From Clostridia bacterium (GTDB lineage Bacteria; Bacillota; Clostridia; Oscillospirales; Acutalibacteraceae), in assembly GCA_029098305.1 (NCBI GenBank), contig JAQXOB010000020.1:1-64000 (forward strand): a DNA stretch of 64,000 nt, written 5' to 3'. The position numbers and the translations under genes were made by a program. The notes under the pieces are model-generated. The model was not told where the DNA came from, did not search any database, and saw nothing but the letters and a program-made list of their open reading frames with translations. Positions 16,216 through 25,943 of this stretch are shown here, piece after piece. The stretch's first letter is position 1; each line of letters begins with the position of its first letter.

Positions 16216-17520
16216 ATGATAGTAAGAGTGATAGGAGCCGGTCTTGCTGGATGTGAGGCTGCATGGCAACTAGCAAAAAGAGGAATTAAGGTCGAGCTTA
16301 TCGAGATGAAACCACAAAAGAAAACACCGGTGCATAAAACAGATATGTTTGCTGAGCTTGTGTGTTCGAACTCATTTAAAGCAGCCAGAACAGCTAGTGC
16401 TGCCGGTATGCTTAAGCAAGAGATGAGAATGCTTGATTCCATTATATTAGAATGTGCAGACCAAACATCTGTGCCGGCAGGCGGTGCATTGGCTGTTGAC
16501 CGTGATCTTTTTGCTTCTATGGTGTCTAAAAAGATACATGAACATGAAAATATAACTGTAAAATCTATGGAAGTTACAGAATTGCCTACAGATGGTGTCA
16601 ATATAATTGCCACAGGCCCTCTGACCAGTGACGCACTTTCAGTTAGTATAAAAAAAGCATATGGCTCCGGTCTCAGCTTTTTTGATGCCGCTGCGCCTAT
16701 TGTCACAGCGGATAGCATTGATATGGATAGCGCTTTCTTTGCTTCAAGATATGGTAAGGGTGATTCTGATGATTACATCAACTGTCCATTAAACAAAGAA
16801 GAATATGAAATTTTCTATAATGAACTGATAAACGGAGAAAGAACTCCGTTGCATGGCGTAGATGTGATGAATCCAAAGGTATACGAGGGTTGTATGCCTA
16901 TAGAGATTATGGCCGGAAGAGGTCAGGATACTATTCGCTTCGGTCCAATGAAACCCGTAGGACTGACAGATCCACACACAGGACATAGACCATGGGCTGT
17001 GCTGCAGCTAAGAAAGGAAAATTCTGCAGGAACTATGTATAATCTTGTTGGCTTTCAGACAAATTTGAAATTTCCGGAGCAAAAGCGTGTTTTTGGCTTG
17101 ATACCAGCCCTTAAAAACGCAGACTTTGTGAGATATGGTGTTATGCATAGAAATACATTCATTAATTCACCGCAATTATTAGATAGTACCTATAAAGTTA
17201 AAGGTAGCGATGGTTTGTTTTTTGCCGGACAGATCACAGGTGTAGAAGGATATATCGAGTCTGCGAGCAGTGGATGTATAGCCGGCATTAATGCGGCAAG
17301 ACTTATTTTGGGTAAAGAAAAATTTGTGATGCCCAATTGCACTATGATGGGTGCCTTGGCTGTTTATATATCTGATGAAAGTGTTACAGATTTTCAACCA
17401 ATGGGTGCAAACATTGGCATATTGCCACCACTTGATGAAAAAATACGTGATAAACAGCTTAAAGCTGAAAAAATGTCTATAAGAAGCTTTGACGCACTAC
17501 GTGCTATTAATATAGAATAA
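16216..17520 (+). CDS. trmFO: Folate-dependent tRNA (m5U54) methyltransferase TrmFO
   Basis: 434 residues with the FAD-binding start VRVIGAGLAGCEAAWQLAKRG and TrmFO-specific motifs: KTDMFAELVCSNSFKA (with the catalytic-region cysteine), PAGGALAVDRD, MPIEIMAGRGQDTIRFGPMKPVGL and GQITGVEGYIESASSG. It makes 5-methyluridine at position 54 of tRNA using methylene-tetrahydrofolate. It starts one base after the topA stop, the usual topA-trmFO pairing. Confidence 0.97.
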   Translation: MIVRVIGAGLAGCEAAWQLAKRGIKVELIEMKPQKKTPVHKTDMFAELVCSNSFKAARTASAAGMLKQEMRMLDSIILECADQTSVPAGGALAVDRDLFASMVSKKIHEHENITVKSMEVTELPTDGVNIIATGPLTSDALSVSIKKAYGSGLSFFDAAAPIVTADSIDMDSAFFASRYGKGDSDDYINCPLNKEEYEIFYNELINGERTPLHGVDVMNPKVYEGCMPIEIMAGRGQDTIRFGPMKPVGLTDPHTGHRPWAVLQLRKENSAGTMYNLVGFQTNLKFPEQKRVFGLIPALKNADFVRYGVMHRNTFINSPQLLDSTYKVKGSDGLFFAGQITGVEGYIESASSGCIAGINAARLILGKEKFVMPNCTMMGALAVYISDESVTDFQPMGANIGILPPLDEKIRDKQLKAEKMSIRSFDALRAINIE

Positions 17521-17546
17521 GTATTAAATTGACAGGAGTGTTTTTT

Positions 17547-18542
17547 ATGAAAATTATTGTTGATGCAATGGGCGGAGATCATGCACCTATAGAGATAATA
17601 AAAGGTGTTGCGATCGCAGTAAATGAATTTGACAGTGAGGCTATTCTTGTTGGATGTGAAGATGAGATAAGAAAAATAGCAGAAGAAAATTCACTCAACC
17701 TAGATAGGATAGAAATCGTAAACTGCGAAGATGTTATCGCAATGGATGATAATCCTAGCTCTATATTGAAAGATAAGAGCAACTGTTCTATGGCAGTAGG
17801 TATGAAAATGCTTGCGCAAGGCAAGGGTGATGCCTTTATGTCAGCCGGTAACAGTGGAGCTTTAGTGGTAGGTTCATCACTTATCGTTAAAAGAATAAAG
17901 TCGGTAAAAAGACCTGCCTTTGCACCTGTTATTCCAAAGGACAGCGGTACATTTATGCTTATAGATAGTGGTGCAAATATTGAATGTCGACCTGAGATGC
18001 TACTGCAGTTTGCTCATATGGGCAGTATTTATATGAATGAGGTAATGGGTGTTGAAAATCCAAGAGTGGGTCTTGCCAATGTAGGCACAGAAGATCACAA
18101 AGGTGGAGAGCTTCAACACCAGACATTTGAGCTGTTAAAAAAATCAGATCTGAATTTTGTAGGTAATATAGAGGCAAGAGATATACCGTTCGACGCGTGT
18201 GATGTTGTTGTTTGTGATGGCTTTACAGGAAATATTATTTTGAAAACATATGAAGGTGTTGCTCTTGCTCTGATGAAAAAGATCAAGGGCATATTGACAA
18301 AAAATATAAAGACTAAGATAGCAGCTTCAATGATTCTAAAAGACATGAGTGAACTTAAGAAAAGCGTAGATTATAATGAATACGGTGGTGCGCCTGTACT
18401 CGGTTGTAGAAAACCAGTTTTTAAAATTCACGGTAGCGCAAGAGCAAACACAGTTAAAAATGCTTTCAGACTAACAATGCAATTTGCAAAATGTGATGTT
18501 ACAGGCAAGATATCTGAAAAATTAAAAATAGAAGAAGAGTAA
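17547..18542 (+). CDS. plsX: Phosphate acyltransferase PlsX
   Basis: 331 residues from the ATG at 17547 (CAGGAG eight bases upstream). Hallmarks: start KIIVDAMGGDHAPIEIIKG, MSAGNSGALVVGS, DSGANIECRPEMLLQFA, NVGTEDHKG, and ANTVKNAF near the end. It makes acyl-phosphate from acyl-ACP for phospholipid synthesis. In many Firmicutes an acpP gene lies between plsX and rnc; here rnc follows after 50 AT-rich bases with no acpP. Confidence 0.96.
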   Translation: MKIIVDAMGGDHAPIEIIKGVAIAVNEFDSEAILVGCEDEIRKIAEENSLNLDRIEIVNCEDVIAMDDNPSSILKDKSNCSMAVGMKMLAQGKGDAFMSAGNSGALVVGSSLIVKRIKSVKRPAFAPVIPKDSGTFMLIDSGANIECRPEMLLQFAHMGSIYMNEVMGVENPRVGLANVGTEDHKGGELQHQTFELLKKSDLNFVGNIEARDIPFDACDVVVCDGFTGNIILKTYEGVALALMKKIKGILTKNIKTKIAASMILKDMSELKKSVDYNEYGGAPVLGCRKPVFKIHGSARANTVKNAFRLTMQFAKCDVTGKISEKLKIEEE

Positions 18543-18592
18543 AAATATTTATTTTTATTTTAATATTAATTAAGAAAGGAGCATTATTCATC

Positions 18593-19267
18593 GTGAAGGA
18601 TTTTTATCAAATAATAGACTACGAATTTAAAGATACCAGCTATCTCACAGAAGCACTCACACATAGCTCATATGCTAATGAAATGCATAAAAAGCTGAGA
18701 TGCAATGAAAGGCTGGAATTTTTAGGTGATGCTGTGCTTAGCATAATCGTTTCCAACTACATTTTTTTGAATTGTCCACAGCTCCCGGAGGGCGAGCTCT
18801 CAAAGCTGCGTGCTTCTTTAGTGTGCGAAAAGTCACTTGCTGTATATGCAAAAAAAATCGGACTAGGGGAAAGGATTATGTTCAGCAAGGGTGAAAAGCG
18901 TATGGGAGGCGGTGAGCGTCCATCTATTCTTGCAGATGCATTTGAGGCACTTATAGCTGCTATCTTTTTAGACGGAGGCATTGAAGAAGCACGAAAGTTT
19001 GTGCTTGGCTTTGTTGTGCCGGATATCCAAAATCCAAAAAATCACCGTGCAAAAGACTATAAAACAACCTTGCAGGAAATAATACAAAAAAATCCTGAGG
19101 AGCATCTGGAGTATGTTCTTGTAAGTGAAACAGGTCCGGACCATAACAAACATTTTGTTTTTGAGGTGCATCTCAATAGCAATGTTATCGGAAAAGGCGG
19201 AGGAAAAAGCAAAAAAGAAGCCGAACAGCAGGCTGCCCGTGAGGCTTTGGAGTTGATGGGTTATTAG
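18593..19267 (+). CDS. rnc: Ribonuclease III
   Basis: 224 residues. The RNase III signature NERLEFLGDAVLSIIVS and the downstream DAFEALIAAIFLDGG give the catalytic Glu/Asp residues; a C-terminal double-stranded-RNA-binding domain ends GGGKSKKEAEQQAAREAL. It cleaves double-stranded RNA, including rRNA precursors. The start is GTG with AAAGGAG eleven bases upstream. The downstream radical SAM frame opens inside its last codons. Confidence 0.96.
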   Translation: MKDFYQIIDYEFKDTSYLTEALTHSSYANEMHKKLRCNERLEFLGDAVLSIIVSNYIFLNCPQLPEGELSKLRASLVCEKSLAVYAKKIGLGERIMFSKGEKRMGGGERPSILADAFEALIAAIFLDGGIEEARKFVLGFVVPDIQNPKNHRAKDYKTTLQEIIQKNPEEHLEYVLVSETGPDHNKHFVFEVHLNSNVIGKGGGKSKKEAEQQAAREALELMGY

Positions 19268-20297
19268 ACACGTAAATATAGCCTTATTTGTGCCACACAT
19301 TGGATGTCCTAATAAGTGCAGTTTTTGTAATCAAAACGTAATCACGGGTAAAAATGAAATACCTCATAAAAAAGATGTAGAAGATGCTTGCGAAACTGCA
19401 TTAAAGCATCTTTCACGTAACGATGCGTTTGCTGAGATTGCTTTTTTTGGCGGAAGCTTCACTGCGATTGATAGAGATTATATGGTTGAGTTGCTTGATG
19501 CCGCACAGCCATATATAAAAGGAGAACGCATATCCGGTATCAGAATATCCACACGCCCGGATGCTATAAATGATGAGATTTTAACATTGCTAAAGGAAAA
19601 AGGCGTGACTTCCATTGAGCTAGGTGCTCAAAGTATGGATGATGAAGTGCTAAAGGCAAATATGAGAGGTCATACGTCACAAGATGTTGTAATAAGTAGC
19701 AAGCTTATAAAAAAATATAAATTTAGCTTAGGTTTGCAGATGATGACAGGTCTTTATAAAAGCACTCCTAATAAAGACATAGAAACGGCACAAAAACTCT
19801 CCATGCTTAAGCCTGATACGATGAGAATCTATCCTACAGCTATATTAAAAAATACATATCTTGCATCATTATATGAGAAAAAAGTATATACACCATATAG
19901 CTTTGATGACTCTATAGAGCTGTGTGCAGAACTTTTACAATTTTTTGAAAGCAGGCACATAAAAGTAATAAGGCTTGGTCTGCATGATAGTGAATCTCTT
20001 AAAAATGATTATATCGAAGGTGTTTATCATCCATCTTTTAGAGAACTTTGCTTGAGTCGCTTGTTTTATAAGGCGGTTGTTAAGCTTTCGGAAGATTTAG
20101 AGGATAAAAGGGAAGTGGAATTTCATATTAATCCAAAAGATATTTCACCTTTTATCGGCAATAAAAAAGAAAACATATTAAAAATGAAAGAAATTGGAGT
20201 GATACCGAAAATCGTGCAGGATAATTCAGTACCACAGTATGAAATTATGGCTCTTTATAATGAGTCGGAGAGGGGGAAAATGTCGCCGTGCTTTTAA
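19263..20297 (+). CDS. Elp3-type radical SAM protein
   Basis: A radical SAM enzyme with cluster motif GCPNKCSFCNQ (CxxxCxxC), the GGSFTAIDRDYM glycine-rich motif, RISTRPD and ELGAQSMDDEVL, close to the N-terminal part of the Elp3/YhcC families. The frame is open from 19257. The first standard start, GTG at 19290, would delete the first barrel strand (HVNIALFVPHIG) that family members keep, and has no ribosome site. An ATT at 19263, ten bases after GGAG and overlapping the rnc stop, would restore it, so a rare non-AUG start coupled to rnc is likely. I give the longer frame. Substrate unknown. It overlaps smc by 10 bases. Confidence 0.82.
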   Translation: MRHVNIALFVPHIGCPNKCSFCNQNVITGKNEIPHKKDVEDACETALKHLSRNDAFAEIAFFGGSFTAIDRDYMVELLDAAQPYIKGERISGIRISTRPDAINDEILTLLKEKGVTSIELGAQSMDDEVLKANMRGHTSQDVVISSKLIKKYKFSLGLQMMTGLYKSTPNKDIETAQKLSMLKPDTMRIYPTAILKNTYLASLYEKKVYTPYSFDDSIELCAELLQFFESRHIKVIRLGLHDSESLKNDYIEGVYHPSFRELCLSRLFYKAVVKLSEDLEDKREVEFHINPKDISPFIGNKKENILKMKEIGVIPKIVQDNSVPQYEIMALYNESERGKMSPCF

Positions 20298-23200
20298 AAT
20301 CTTTGGAAATACAGGGCTTTAAAACATTTCCTGACAAAACAAAATTAACCTTTGACAAAGGAATAACCTCTGTTGTAGGACCTAATGGCAGTGGAAAAAG
20401 TAATATAAGCGATGCCATTAGATGGGTGCTTGGAGAGCAATCCACAAAGGCATTACGTTGTGCCAGAATGGAAGATGTCGTTTTTAAAGGAACAGACACT
20501 CGAAAGAAAAACGGATTTGCAGAGGTTACATTAACAATAGAAAATAAAGACAGAGTTTTGCCATATGATGGCGACGATGTGTCCGTTACACGCCGATTTT
20601 ACCGTAGTGGCGAAAGTGAATATCTCATAAACAAAGCTACCGTACGACTCAAAGATATCCACGAGCTTTTTATGGATACCGGACTTGGCAGGGATGGATA
20701 CTCGATGATCTCGCAAGGTAAGATAGACAGTATTGTTTCATCAAAGAGTGAAGAAAGAAGAGAAATTTTTGAAGAAGCAGCAGGTATCTCAAGATATCGT
20801 TATAGAAAATCTGAAGCGGAACGTAGATTAAAATCTACACAGGAAAATCTTTATAGATTAAAAGATATATTGGCAGAGCTTGAAGGCAGAGTAGACCCAC
20901 TACGCATACAATCTGAGAAAGCGGAAAAATTCTTAGAATATTCAAAAGAAAAAAAGGGACTGGAAATTGCCCTATGGCTCGATACTCTTAATAAATCTGA
21001 AAATGCACTGCGTGAACAAGAAGAAAAGCTGTCTGTTGCAAACGCTGACTATTCAAGTATAGAAAGAGAGCTTGAACAAATTCGCATAGATACAGAAGAA
21101 CTATACAAGCAGTTTGCATTGAAAAATGTGGACATAGACAGTATTAGAAACAGCATCTCAGTGCTAGAGCAGGATATAGCTCAAATCAATGAGAGTATTG
21201 TACTAGCAAAAAATGATATATCACACAATAATCAAGAAATAGATAGATTAACCGATGAAATAAAACTTACAGAGGAGTCGTGTAGCTCATTAGAAAATCT
21301 ATGCAGTGAAAAATCTGCACTAATTACAGAGAAAAAATCTATAATTGAGCGCAGTCTCATTGAATATGCAGAAAAGGCTAAAAGTCTTAATACTATCAAC
21401 GAAGATGCGCTCAAATACTCAGATAAAACCCAAAAACTTACTACACGCCTTGCCTCACTCAATAGCAAGTGTGCAGAGGCACGAATAAAAGAGATGTCTG
21501 CGTCTAGCTCATTAGAAGAGATAGGCAATAGACTTGCTGATCTGCGAACTTCAAAAGAAGAAGCAGAAAAATCAATTCAGAACATTGAGAAATATATATT
21601 AGAACTAGAATCACATTCTGCTCAATGCAAAGAAAAAATTCAAAGCTCAAAACAATCTCTCGATGGCTGTAGAATGTTATACAATAACAGGATTTCAAAA
21701 GCAGAGAAATTAAAACAAGAAGCAGATAAAATTTATCTTGATTATAAAGAATATGAGAGAAGAACCAAAATTCTCGAAGACCTAGAAAAGAACCTTGAAG
21801 GATTTTCAAACAGCGTAAAAGCTGTTATGAAAGAGGTTTCACATGGTGTATTATCCGGCATAATAGGGCCAATATCAAGAATAATTAATGTACCTTCAAA
21901 ATATGCCACAGCGATTGAAATAGCTCTCGGTGCGGCTATGCAGAATATCGTGTGTATTGATGAGCAATCGGCAAAAAGTGCAATCGCTTTTCTTAAACGA
22001 ACGAACTCAGGTAGAGCTACGTTCCTGCCATTAACAAATATTAAAAGTAACATAATTCATGATAATAGTCTGCAAAGTAACGATGGTTATGTCGGTATAG
22101 CAAATTCGCTATGTGAATACGAAAGCCGATTTTCAGAGATAATCGGTAGCTTGCTTGGCAGAACGGTCATTGTATCTGATATCGACTGCGCCACTACAAT
22201 TGCAAAGAAATATAATTACAAATATAAAATTGTCACACTGGATGGACAGGTTGTAAATGCCGGTGGTTCACTTACCGGTGGTTCATTTGGCAAAAAATCC
22301 GGTATTTTGAGCAGAAGTAGTGATATACAGTCTTATCGTGAAAAGACCAAGAAATTGCAAAAACAAGCTGATGAGTTAATTGCACAATATAAAGTATCAA
22401 TTCAAAAAGCAGAAAAGGTTAAAGCTGATATACTTGTTTTTGAGGCAGATATAGCAAACAACCGTGAAGATAAGATAAAGTTTGATACAGAGATTCAAGG
22501 CAGAAAAAGTGAGCTTGAAAACTCAAAAAGAGCCTTAAAATTGATGATTGAGGAAGATGAGACATCTTCAGCTCGAACAAAAAGCTTTATGTCCGAGCGT
22601 GAGAGCGCACATCAGAGGATAGAAGAGCTAAGCAGACAGATAATAGAAACCGAAGCCGATATTGCTTTGATAACAGGCGATAAGGACAAGATATCAAAAA
22701 ACAAAGAAATTCTTAACGAGGAGCTGGAAAAAATACGTCTGCAAACAGCGGTTTTAGAAAAAGAAATTGAAGCTCTCACTTCTGAAATTGATAGTGCTAA
22801 GATAAATAGTCAAAATCAATTTGCACGTAAGCAAGAACTGTTAGAGCGAATAGAGGAAGTTTCAAATATTAATAAGGAAAAGGATCAAACTGTAGATCTA
22901 TATACACTTCAGTCGCAGCAAAAAAACTCTGAATGTGAAAAGCTAAAAGAGGAAATTAACAAGATTAATGAAGAGCGACTCGACTTGGACAAGCAGGCCA
23001 CATTACTCCGTCAGAACGAAAGAGACAAGCAGACTCAGCGTGAAAATATTGCTAGAGAGCTTACCAGACTTGAAGAAAGAAAAATAAGTCTTCAAAAGAA
23101 GTATGATGATATTATCTCGAAGCTTTGGGATGAATATGAGCTCACTAAAAACGAGGCTGAGCGTGAAAGTATTCAAATTGACAATTCTACACTCGCAAAT

Positions 23201-23860
23201 AAACGCCTAAACGAGCTTAAATCGAAGATTAGAAATCTCGGAAGCATAAATGTTAGTGCGATCGAAGAATACAAAGAGGTATTTGAAAGATACACATTTA
23301 TGAGCAAGCAGGTGGGGGATGTAGAGCAGTCAAAGGAAGATATTGAAAAGCTGATAAACGACCTTGTAAAACAAATGGCAACTATGTTTGTACAGCGATT
23401 TAATGAAATTAATAAGAACTTTGGTGAAACATTCAAAGAGTTATTCGGCGGTGGTAGGGCATCGTTAGAGCTTACTAATCCAGATGATATTCTAGGCAGT
23501 GGAATAGATATTATTTGCAATCCACCAGGTAAAATAGTAGAACACCTCGAACTTCTTTCGGGTGGAGAAAAAGCTTTAGTTGCAATTTCTCTATATTTTG
23601 CTATAATGAAGGTTAGTCCGGCACCATTCTGTGTGATGGATGAGATAGAGGCAGCACTTGATGATGTAAATGTTTATAGATTTGCAGAGTATTTGCGTAG
23701 GATGAATGACAAAACTCAGTTTATTCTCATCACTCATAGACGTGGTACTATGGAAGAGGCTGATGTTCTTTATGGTGTTACCATGCAAGACAAAGGAATA
23801 TCAAAGCTTCTCGAATTACGAGCAACCGAGGTTGCCGAAAAATTAGGAAAGATAGGTTAA
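20288..23860 (+). CDS. smc: Chromosome segregation ATPase SMC
   Basis: 1190 residues, the usual length. Walker A is GPNGSGKS (31-38). Long coiled coils (about 170-500 and 660-1000) flank a hinge domain containing GSLTGGSFG. The C-terminal head has the signature LSGGEKALVAI and Walker B FCVMDEIEAALDD. SMC with ScpA/ScpB compacts and separates chromosomes. The start is GTG, with a GAGAGGGGG ribosome site. Order rnc - radical SAM - smc - ftsY is typical for Clostridia. Confidence 0.97.
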   Translation: MLLKSLEIQGFKTFPDKTKLTFDKGITSVVGPNGSGKSNISDAIRWVLGEQSTKALRCARMEDVVFKGTDTRKKNGFAEVTLTIENKDRVLPYDGDDVSVTRRFYRSGESEYLINKATVRLKDIHELFMDTGLGRDGYSMISQGKIDSIVSSKSEERREIFEEAAGISRYRYRKSEAERRLKSTQENLYRLKDILAELEGRVDPLRIQSEKAEKFLEYSKEKKGLEIALWLDTLNKSENALREQEEKLSVANADYSSIERELEQIRIDTEELYKQFALKNVDIDSIRNSISVLEQDIAQINESIVLAKNDISHNNQEIDRLTDEIKLTEESCSSLENLCSEKSALITEKKSIIERSLIEYAEKAKSLNTINEDALKYSDKTQKLTTRLASLNSKCAEARIKEMSASSSLEEIGNRLADLRTSKEEAEKSIQNIEKYILELESHSAQCKEKIQSSKQSLDGCRMLYNNRISKAEKLKQEADKIYLDYKEYERRTKILEDLEKNLEGFSNSVKAVMKEVSHGVLSGIIGPISRIINVPSKYATAIEIALGAAMQNIVCIDEQSAKSAIAFLKRTNSGRATFLPLTNIKSNIIHDNSLQSNDGYVGIANSLCEYESRFSEIIGSLLGRTVIVSDIDCATTIAKKYNYKYKIVTLDGQVVNAGGSLTGGSFGKKSGILSRSSDIQSYREKTKKLQKQADELIAQYKVSIQKAEKVKADILVFEADIANNREDKIKFDTEIQGRKSELENSKRALKLMIEEDETSSARTKSFMSERESAHQRIEELSRQIIETEADIALITGDKDKISKNKEILNEELEKIRLQTAVLEKEIEALTSEIDSAKINSQNQFARKQELLERIEEVSNINKEKDQTVDLYTLQSQQKNSECEKLKEEINKINEERLDLDKQATLLRQNERDKQTQRENIARELTRLEERKISLQKKYDDIISKLWDEYELTKNEAERESIQIDNSTLANKRLNELKSKIRNLGSINVSAIEEYKEVFERYTFMSKQVGDVEQSKEDIEKLINDLVKQMATMFVQRFNEINKNFGETFKELFGGGRASLELTNPDDILGSGIDIICNPPGKIVEHLELLSGGEKALVAISLYFAIMKVSPAPFCVMDEIEAALDDVNVYRFAEYLRRMNDKTQFILITHRRGTMEEADVLYGVTMQDKGISKLLELRATEVAEKLGKIG

Positions 23861-23874
23861 GGAGGAATAACCAT

Positions 23875-24792
23875 ATGGGTTTCTTTCAAAAAATTAAAGA
23901 CGGCTTAAAAAAGACGAGAGAATCTGTGATGACTCAAATCAACACAATGCTCAACTCGTTCACCAAGATTGATGAAGAGCTTTTTGAAGAACTGGAAGAG
24001 CTTCTCATTATGAGCGATGTTGGTATGGTCACAGCAGAAAATATTTGTTCTGCTCTTAGAAAAGAGGTTAAGCGTCAGGGTATTACAGATCCCGCAAAGA
24101 TTAACGATTTGTTAGAAGAAGTTATAATCGGTATGATGAATTGTGACGAGGAGCTACGTGTTTCTACCAAGCCTTCTGTTATACTCGTAATAGGTGTAAA
24201 CGGAGTTGGAAAAACTACAACTATAGGAAAAATGGCTTCTCACTTGCAATCACAAGGAAAGAAGGTTTTATTAGCCGCCGCTGATACATTCCGAGCTGCT
24301 GCGATAGAACAGCTGGAAATCTGGGCAGAAAGAGCACACACCGATATAGTAAAACAACAAGAGGGTTCAGACCCTGCCGCAGTCGTTTTTGATGCTATAT
24401 CAGCTGCTAAAGCTCGTGGTGCAGATGTTATTATCTGTGATACAGCAGGTAGATTGCACAATAAGCGTCATTTAATGGCAGAGCTAGAAAAGATCAACAG
24501 AGTTATTGATAGAGAGTTACCGGAAGCAGACAAAGAGGTTTTGCTTGTTCTTGATGCTACTACAGGTCAGAATGCAGTGAGTCAGGCTAGAGAGTTTCAA
24601 AATGCAGCCGGTATTACAGGTATTGTGCTAACAAAGCTTGATGGCACAGCCAAGGGTGGTGTGGTTATATCTATCTCTAATGAACTTGAAGTTCCTGTAA
24701 AATATATTGGTGTTGGTGAACAGATTGATGATCTACAGCCATTTAATTCTAAAGAATTTGCAAGAGCTTTATTTACAAAAGACTCAAAATAA
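23875..24792 (+). CDS. ftsY: Signal recognition particle receptor FtsY
   Basis: 305 residues: a short helical N domain (no long acidic A domain), then the SRP-GTPase domain with [35 protein letters not shown] and [10 protein letters not shown]. It is the membrane-side partner of Ffh. AGGAGG precedes the ATG. It lies 14 bases after smc and is followed by rdgB. Confidence 0.97.
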   Translation: MGFFQKIKDGLKKTRESVMTQINTMLNSFTKIDEELFEELEELLIMSDVGMVTAENICSALRKEVKRQGITDPAKINDLLEEVIIGMMNCDEELRVSTKPSVILVIGVNGVGKTTTIGKMASHLQSQGKKVLLAAADTFRAAAIEQLEIWAERAHTDIVKQQEGSDPAAVVFDAISAAKARGADVIICDTAGRLHNKRHLMAELEKINRVIDRELPEADKEVLLVLDATTGQNAVSQAREFQNAAGITGIVLTKLDGTAKGGVVISISNELEVPVKYIGVGEQIDDLQPFNSKEFARALFTKDSK

Positions 24793-24813
24793 TTATGGTG
24801 TCAGGTGAAAAAA

Positions 24814-25422
24814 ATGAAATTACTACTTGCCTCAAACAATCAACACAAGCTTTCTGAGCTTTCAAGAATATTGGCTCCGCTAGGCGTGGATGTTGTCACA
24901 CCAAAACATATTGGTATTAATCTTGGTGATGTGGATGAAAATGGAGACACTTTTGCCGAGAATGCAAAGATAAAAGCCGAAAATGCTTATAAAATTGCAA
25001 AAATGCCTGTTATAGCAGATGATACCGGACTTTCTGTAGATGCACTAAATGGTGCACCCGGTGTTTATACAGCACGCTATGCCGGAGAGAATGCCAGAGA
25101 TAAAGATAATGTTATAAAGCTCTTAAATAACATGGAAAATGTTGATGATACTGAACGTGGTGCGCATTTTACAACTTGTATTTATTGTATAATAGATGAT
25201 AATACAACTATAAGTGTGGTTGGAGAATGTTTTGGAAAGATTGCAAGAGAGCCACAAGGTGATGAGGGATTTGGATATGACCCTGTGTTTATATGCAATA
25301 AATTTAACAAAACATTTGCACTATGCACACCTGAAGAAAAGGATAGCACAAGTCATCGTGGCAAAGCACTAAGAAAATTTGCAGATGAATTAAAAAAATA
25401 TTGTAACAAGGAGAAAACATAA
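24814..25422 (+). CDS. rdgB: XTP/dITP diphosphatase (non-canonical purine NTP pyrophosphatase)
   Basis: 202 residues from the ATG at 24814; AGGTG (24803-24807) is the ribosome site, so the GTG at 24805 inside it is unlikely to be the start. Motifs: LLASNNQHKLSEL, FAENAKIKAENAY, ADDTGLSVDALNGAPGVYTARYAG, GDEGFGYDPVF and SHRGKAL. It removes ITP, XTP and their deoxy forms from the nucleotide pool. Its TAA shares a base with the ATG of yhbY. Confidence 0.95.
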   Translation: MKLLLASNNQHKLSELSRILAPLGVDVVTPKHIGINLGDVDENGDTFAENAKIKAENAYKIAKMPVIADDTGLSVDALNGAPGVYTARYAGENARDKDNVIKLLNNMENVDDTERGAHFTTCIYCIIDDNTTISVVGECFGKIAREPQGDEGFGYDPVFICNKFNKTFALCTPEEKDSTSHRGKALRKFADELKKYCNKEKT

Positions 25423-25724
25423 TGCTAACAAGCAAACAAAGAGCTTATCTTCGCTCACTGGCAAACAATATAGACACTATATTGATGGTGGGCAAAGGAG
25501 GAATGAGCGAACAAATTATAAAACAAGCAGATGATGCACTAACAGCAAGAGAAATCATAAAAGGTAAGGTGCTTGAAAGCTCTGATATAACACCAAGAGA
25601 GGTGGCCGAGAGCATAGCGGCCAGTGTAAACTGTGATGTTGTTCAGGTTATTGGTTCAAAATTTGTACTTTACAGAAAAAATCAAAAAGACCCTAAAATA
25701 GTACTTCCTAAAAAAGCAAAGTAA
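25422..25724 (+). CDS. yhbY: YhbY (CRS1/CRM domain) ribosome assembly RNA-binding protein
   Basis: 100 residues forming one CRM domain: LTSKQRAYLRSLA, VGKGGMSEQIIKQ with the GxxG-type loop, and VVQVIGSKFVLYRKN. YhbY associates with pre-50S ribosomal particles. Translation is coupled to rdgB by a one-base overlap (TAATG). It ends the long luxS-to-yhbY run; a strong terminator follows. The nadD gene often found after yhbY is absent. Confidence 0.92.
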   Translation: MLTSKQRAYLRSLANNIDTILMVGKGGMSEQIIKQADDALTAREIIKGKVLESSDITPREVAESIAASVNCDVVQVIGSKFVLYRKNQKDPKIVLPKKAK

Positions 25725-25735
25725 TATAATCTTAT

Positions 25736-25780
25736 AAAAGGCTTACAGTATGCAAATAAATGTACTGTAAGCCCTTTTGT
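25736..25780 (+). terminator. Strong terminator ending the housekeeping run
   Basis: GGCTTACAGTA (25740-25750) pairs perfectly with TACTGTAAGCC (25763-25773), then CTTTTGTTT. Confidence 0.88.
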
Positions 25781-25852
25781 TTGCATATCTTTTTAAATTG
25801 ATGAATAAGATTATTAAAAGAGCTTTTTTTGGTACAAAAGACAATATTCTAC

Positions 25853-25881
25853 TTGATATTATCTTGATAAAATGATATAAT
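25853..25881 (+). promoter_or_regulatory. Sigma-A promoter of the tepA-like gene
   Basis: -35 TTGATA (25853-25858), 17-base spacer, perfect -10 TATAAT (25876-25881) with TGA extension. Leader about 55 bases. Confidence 0.82.
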
Positions 25882-25943
25882 ATCAAAGTATAAAATGTAT
25901 ATTAGTGCACAAATTTGAGATAATAATCTCGGAGGTGCTTTAT

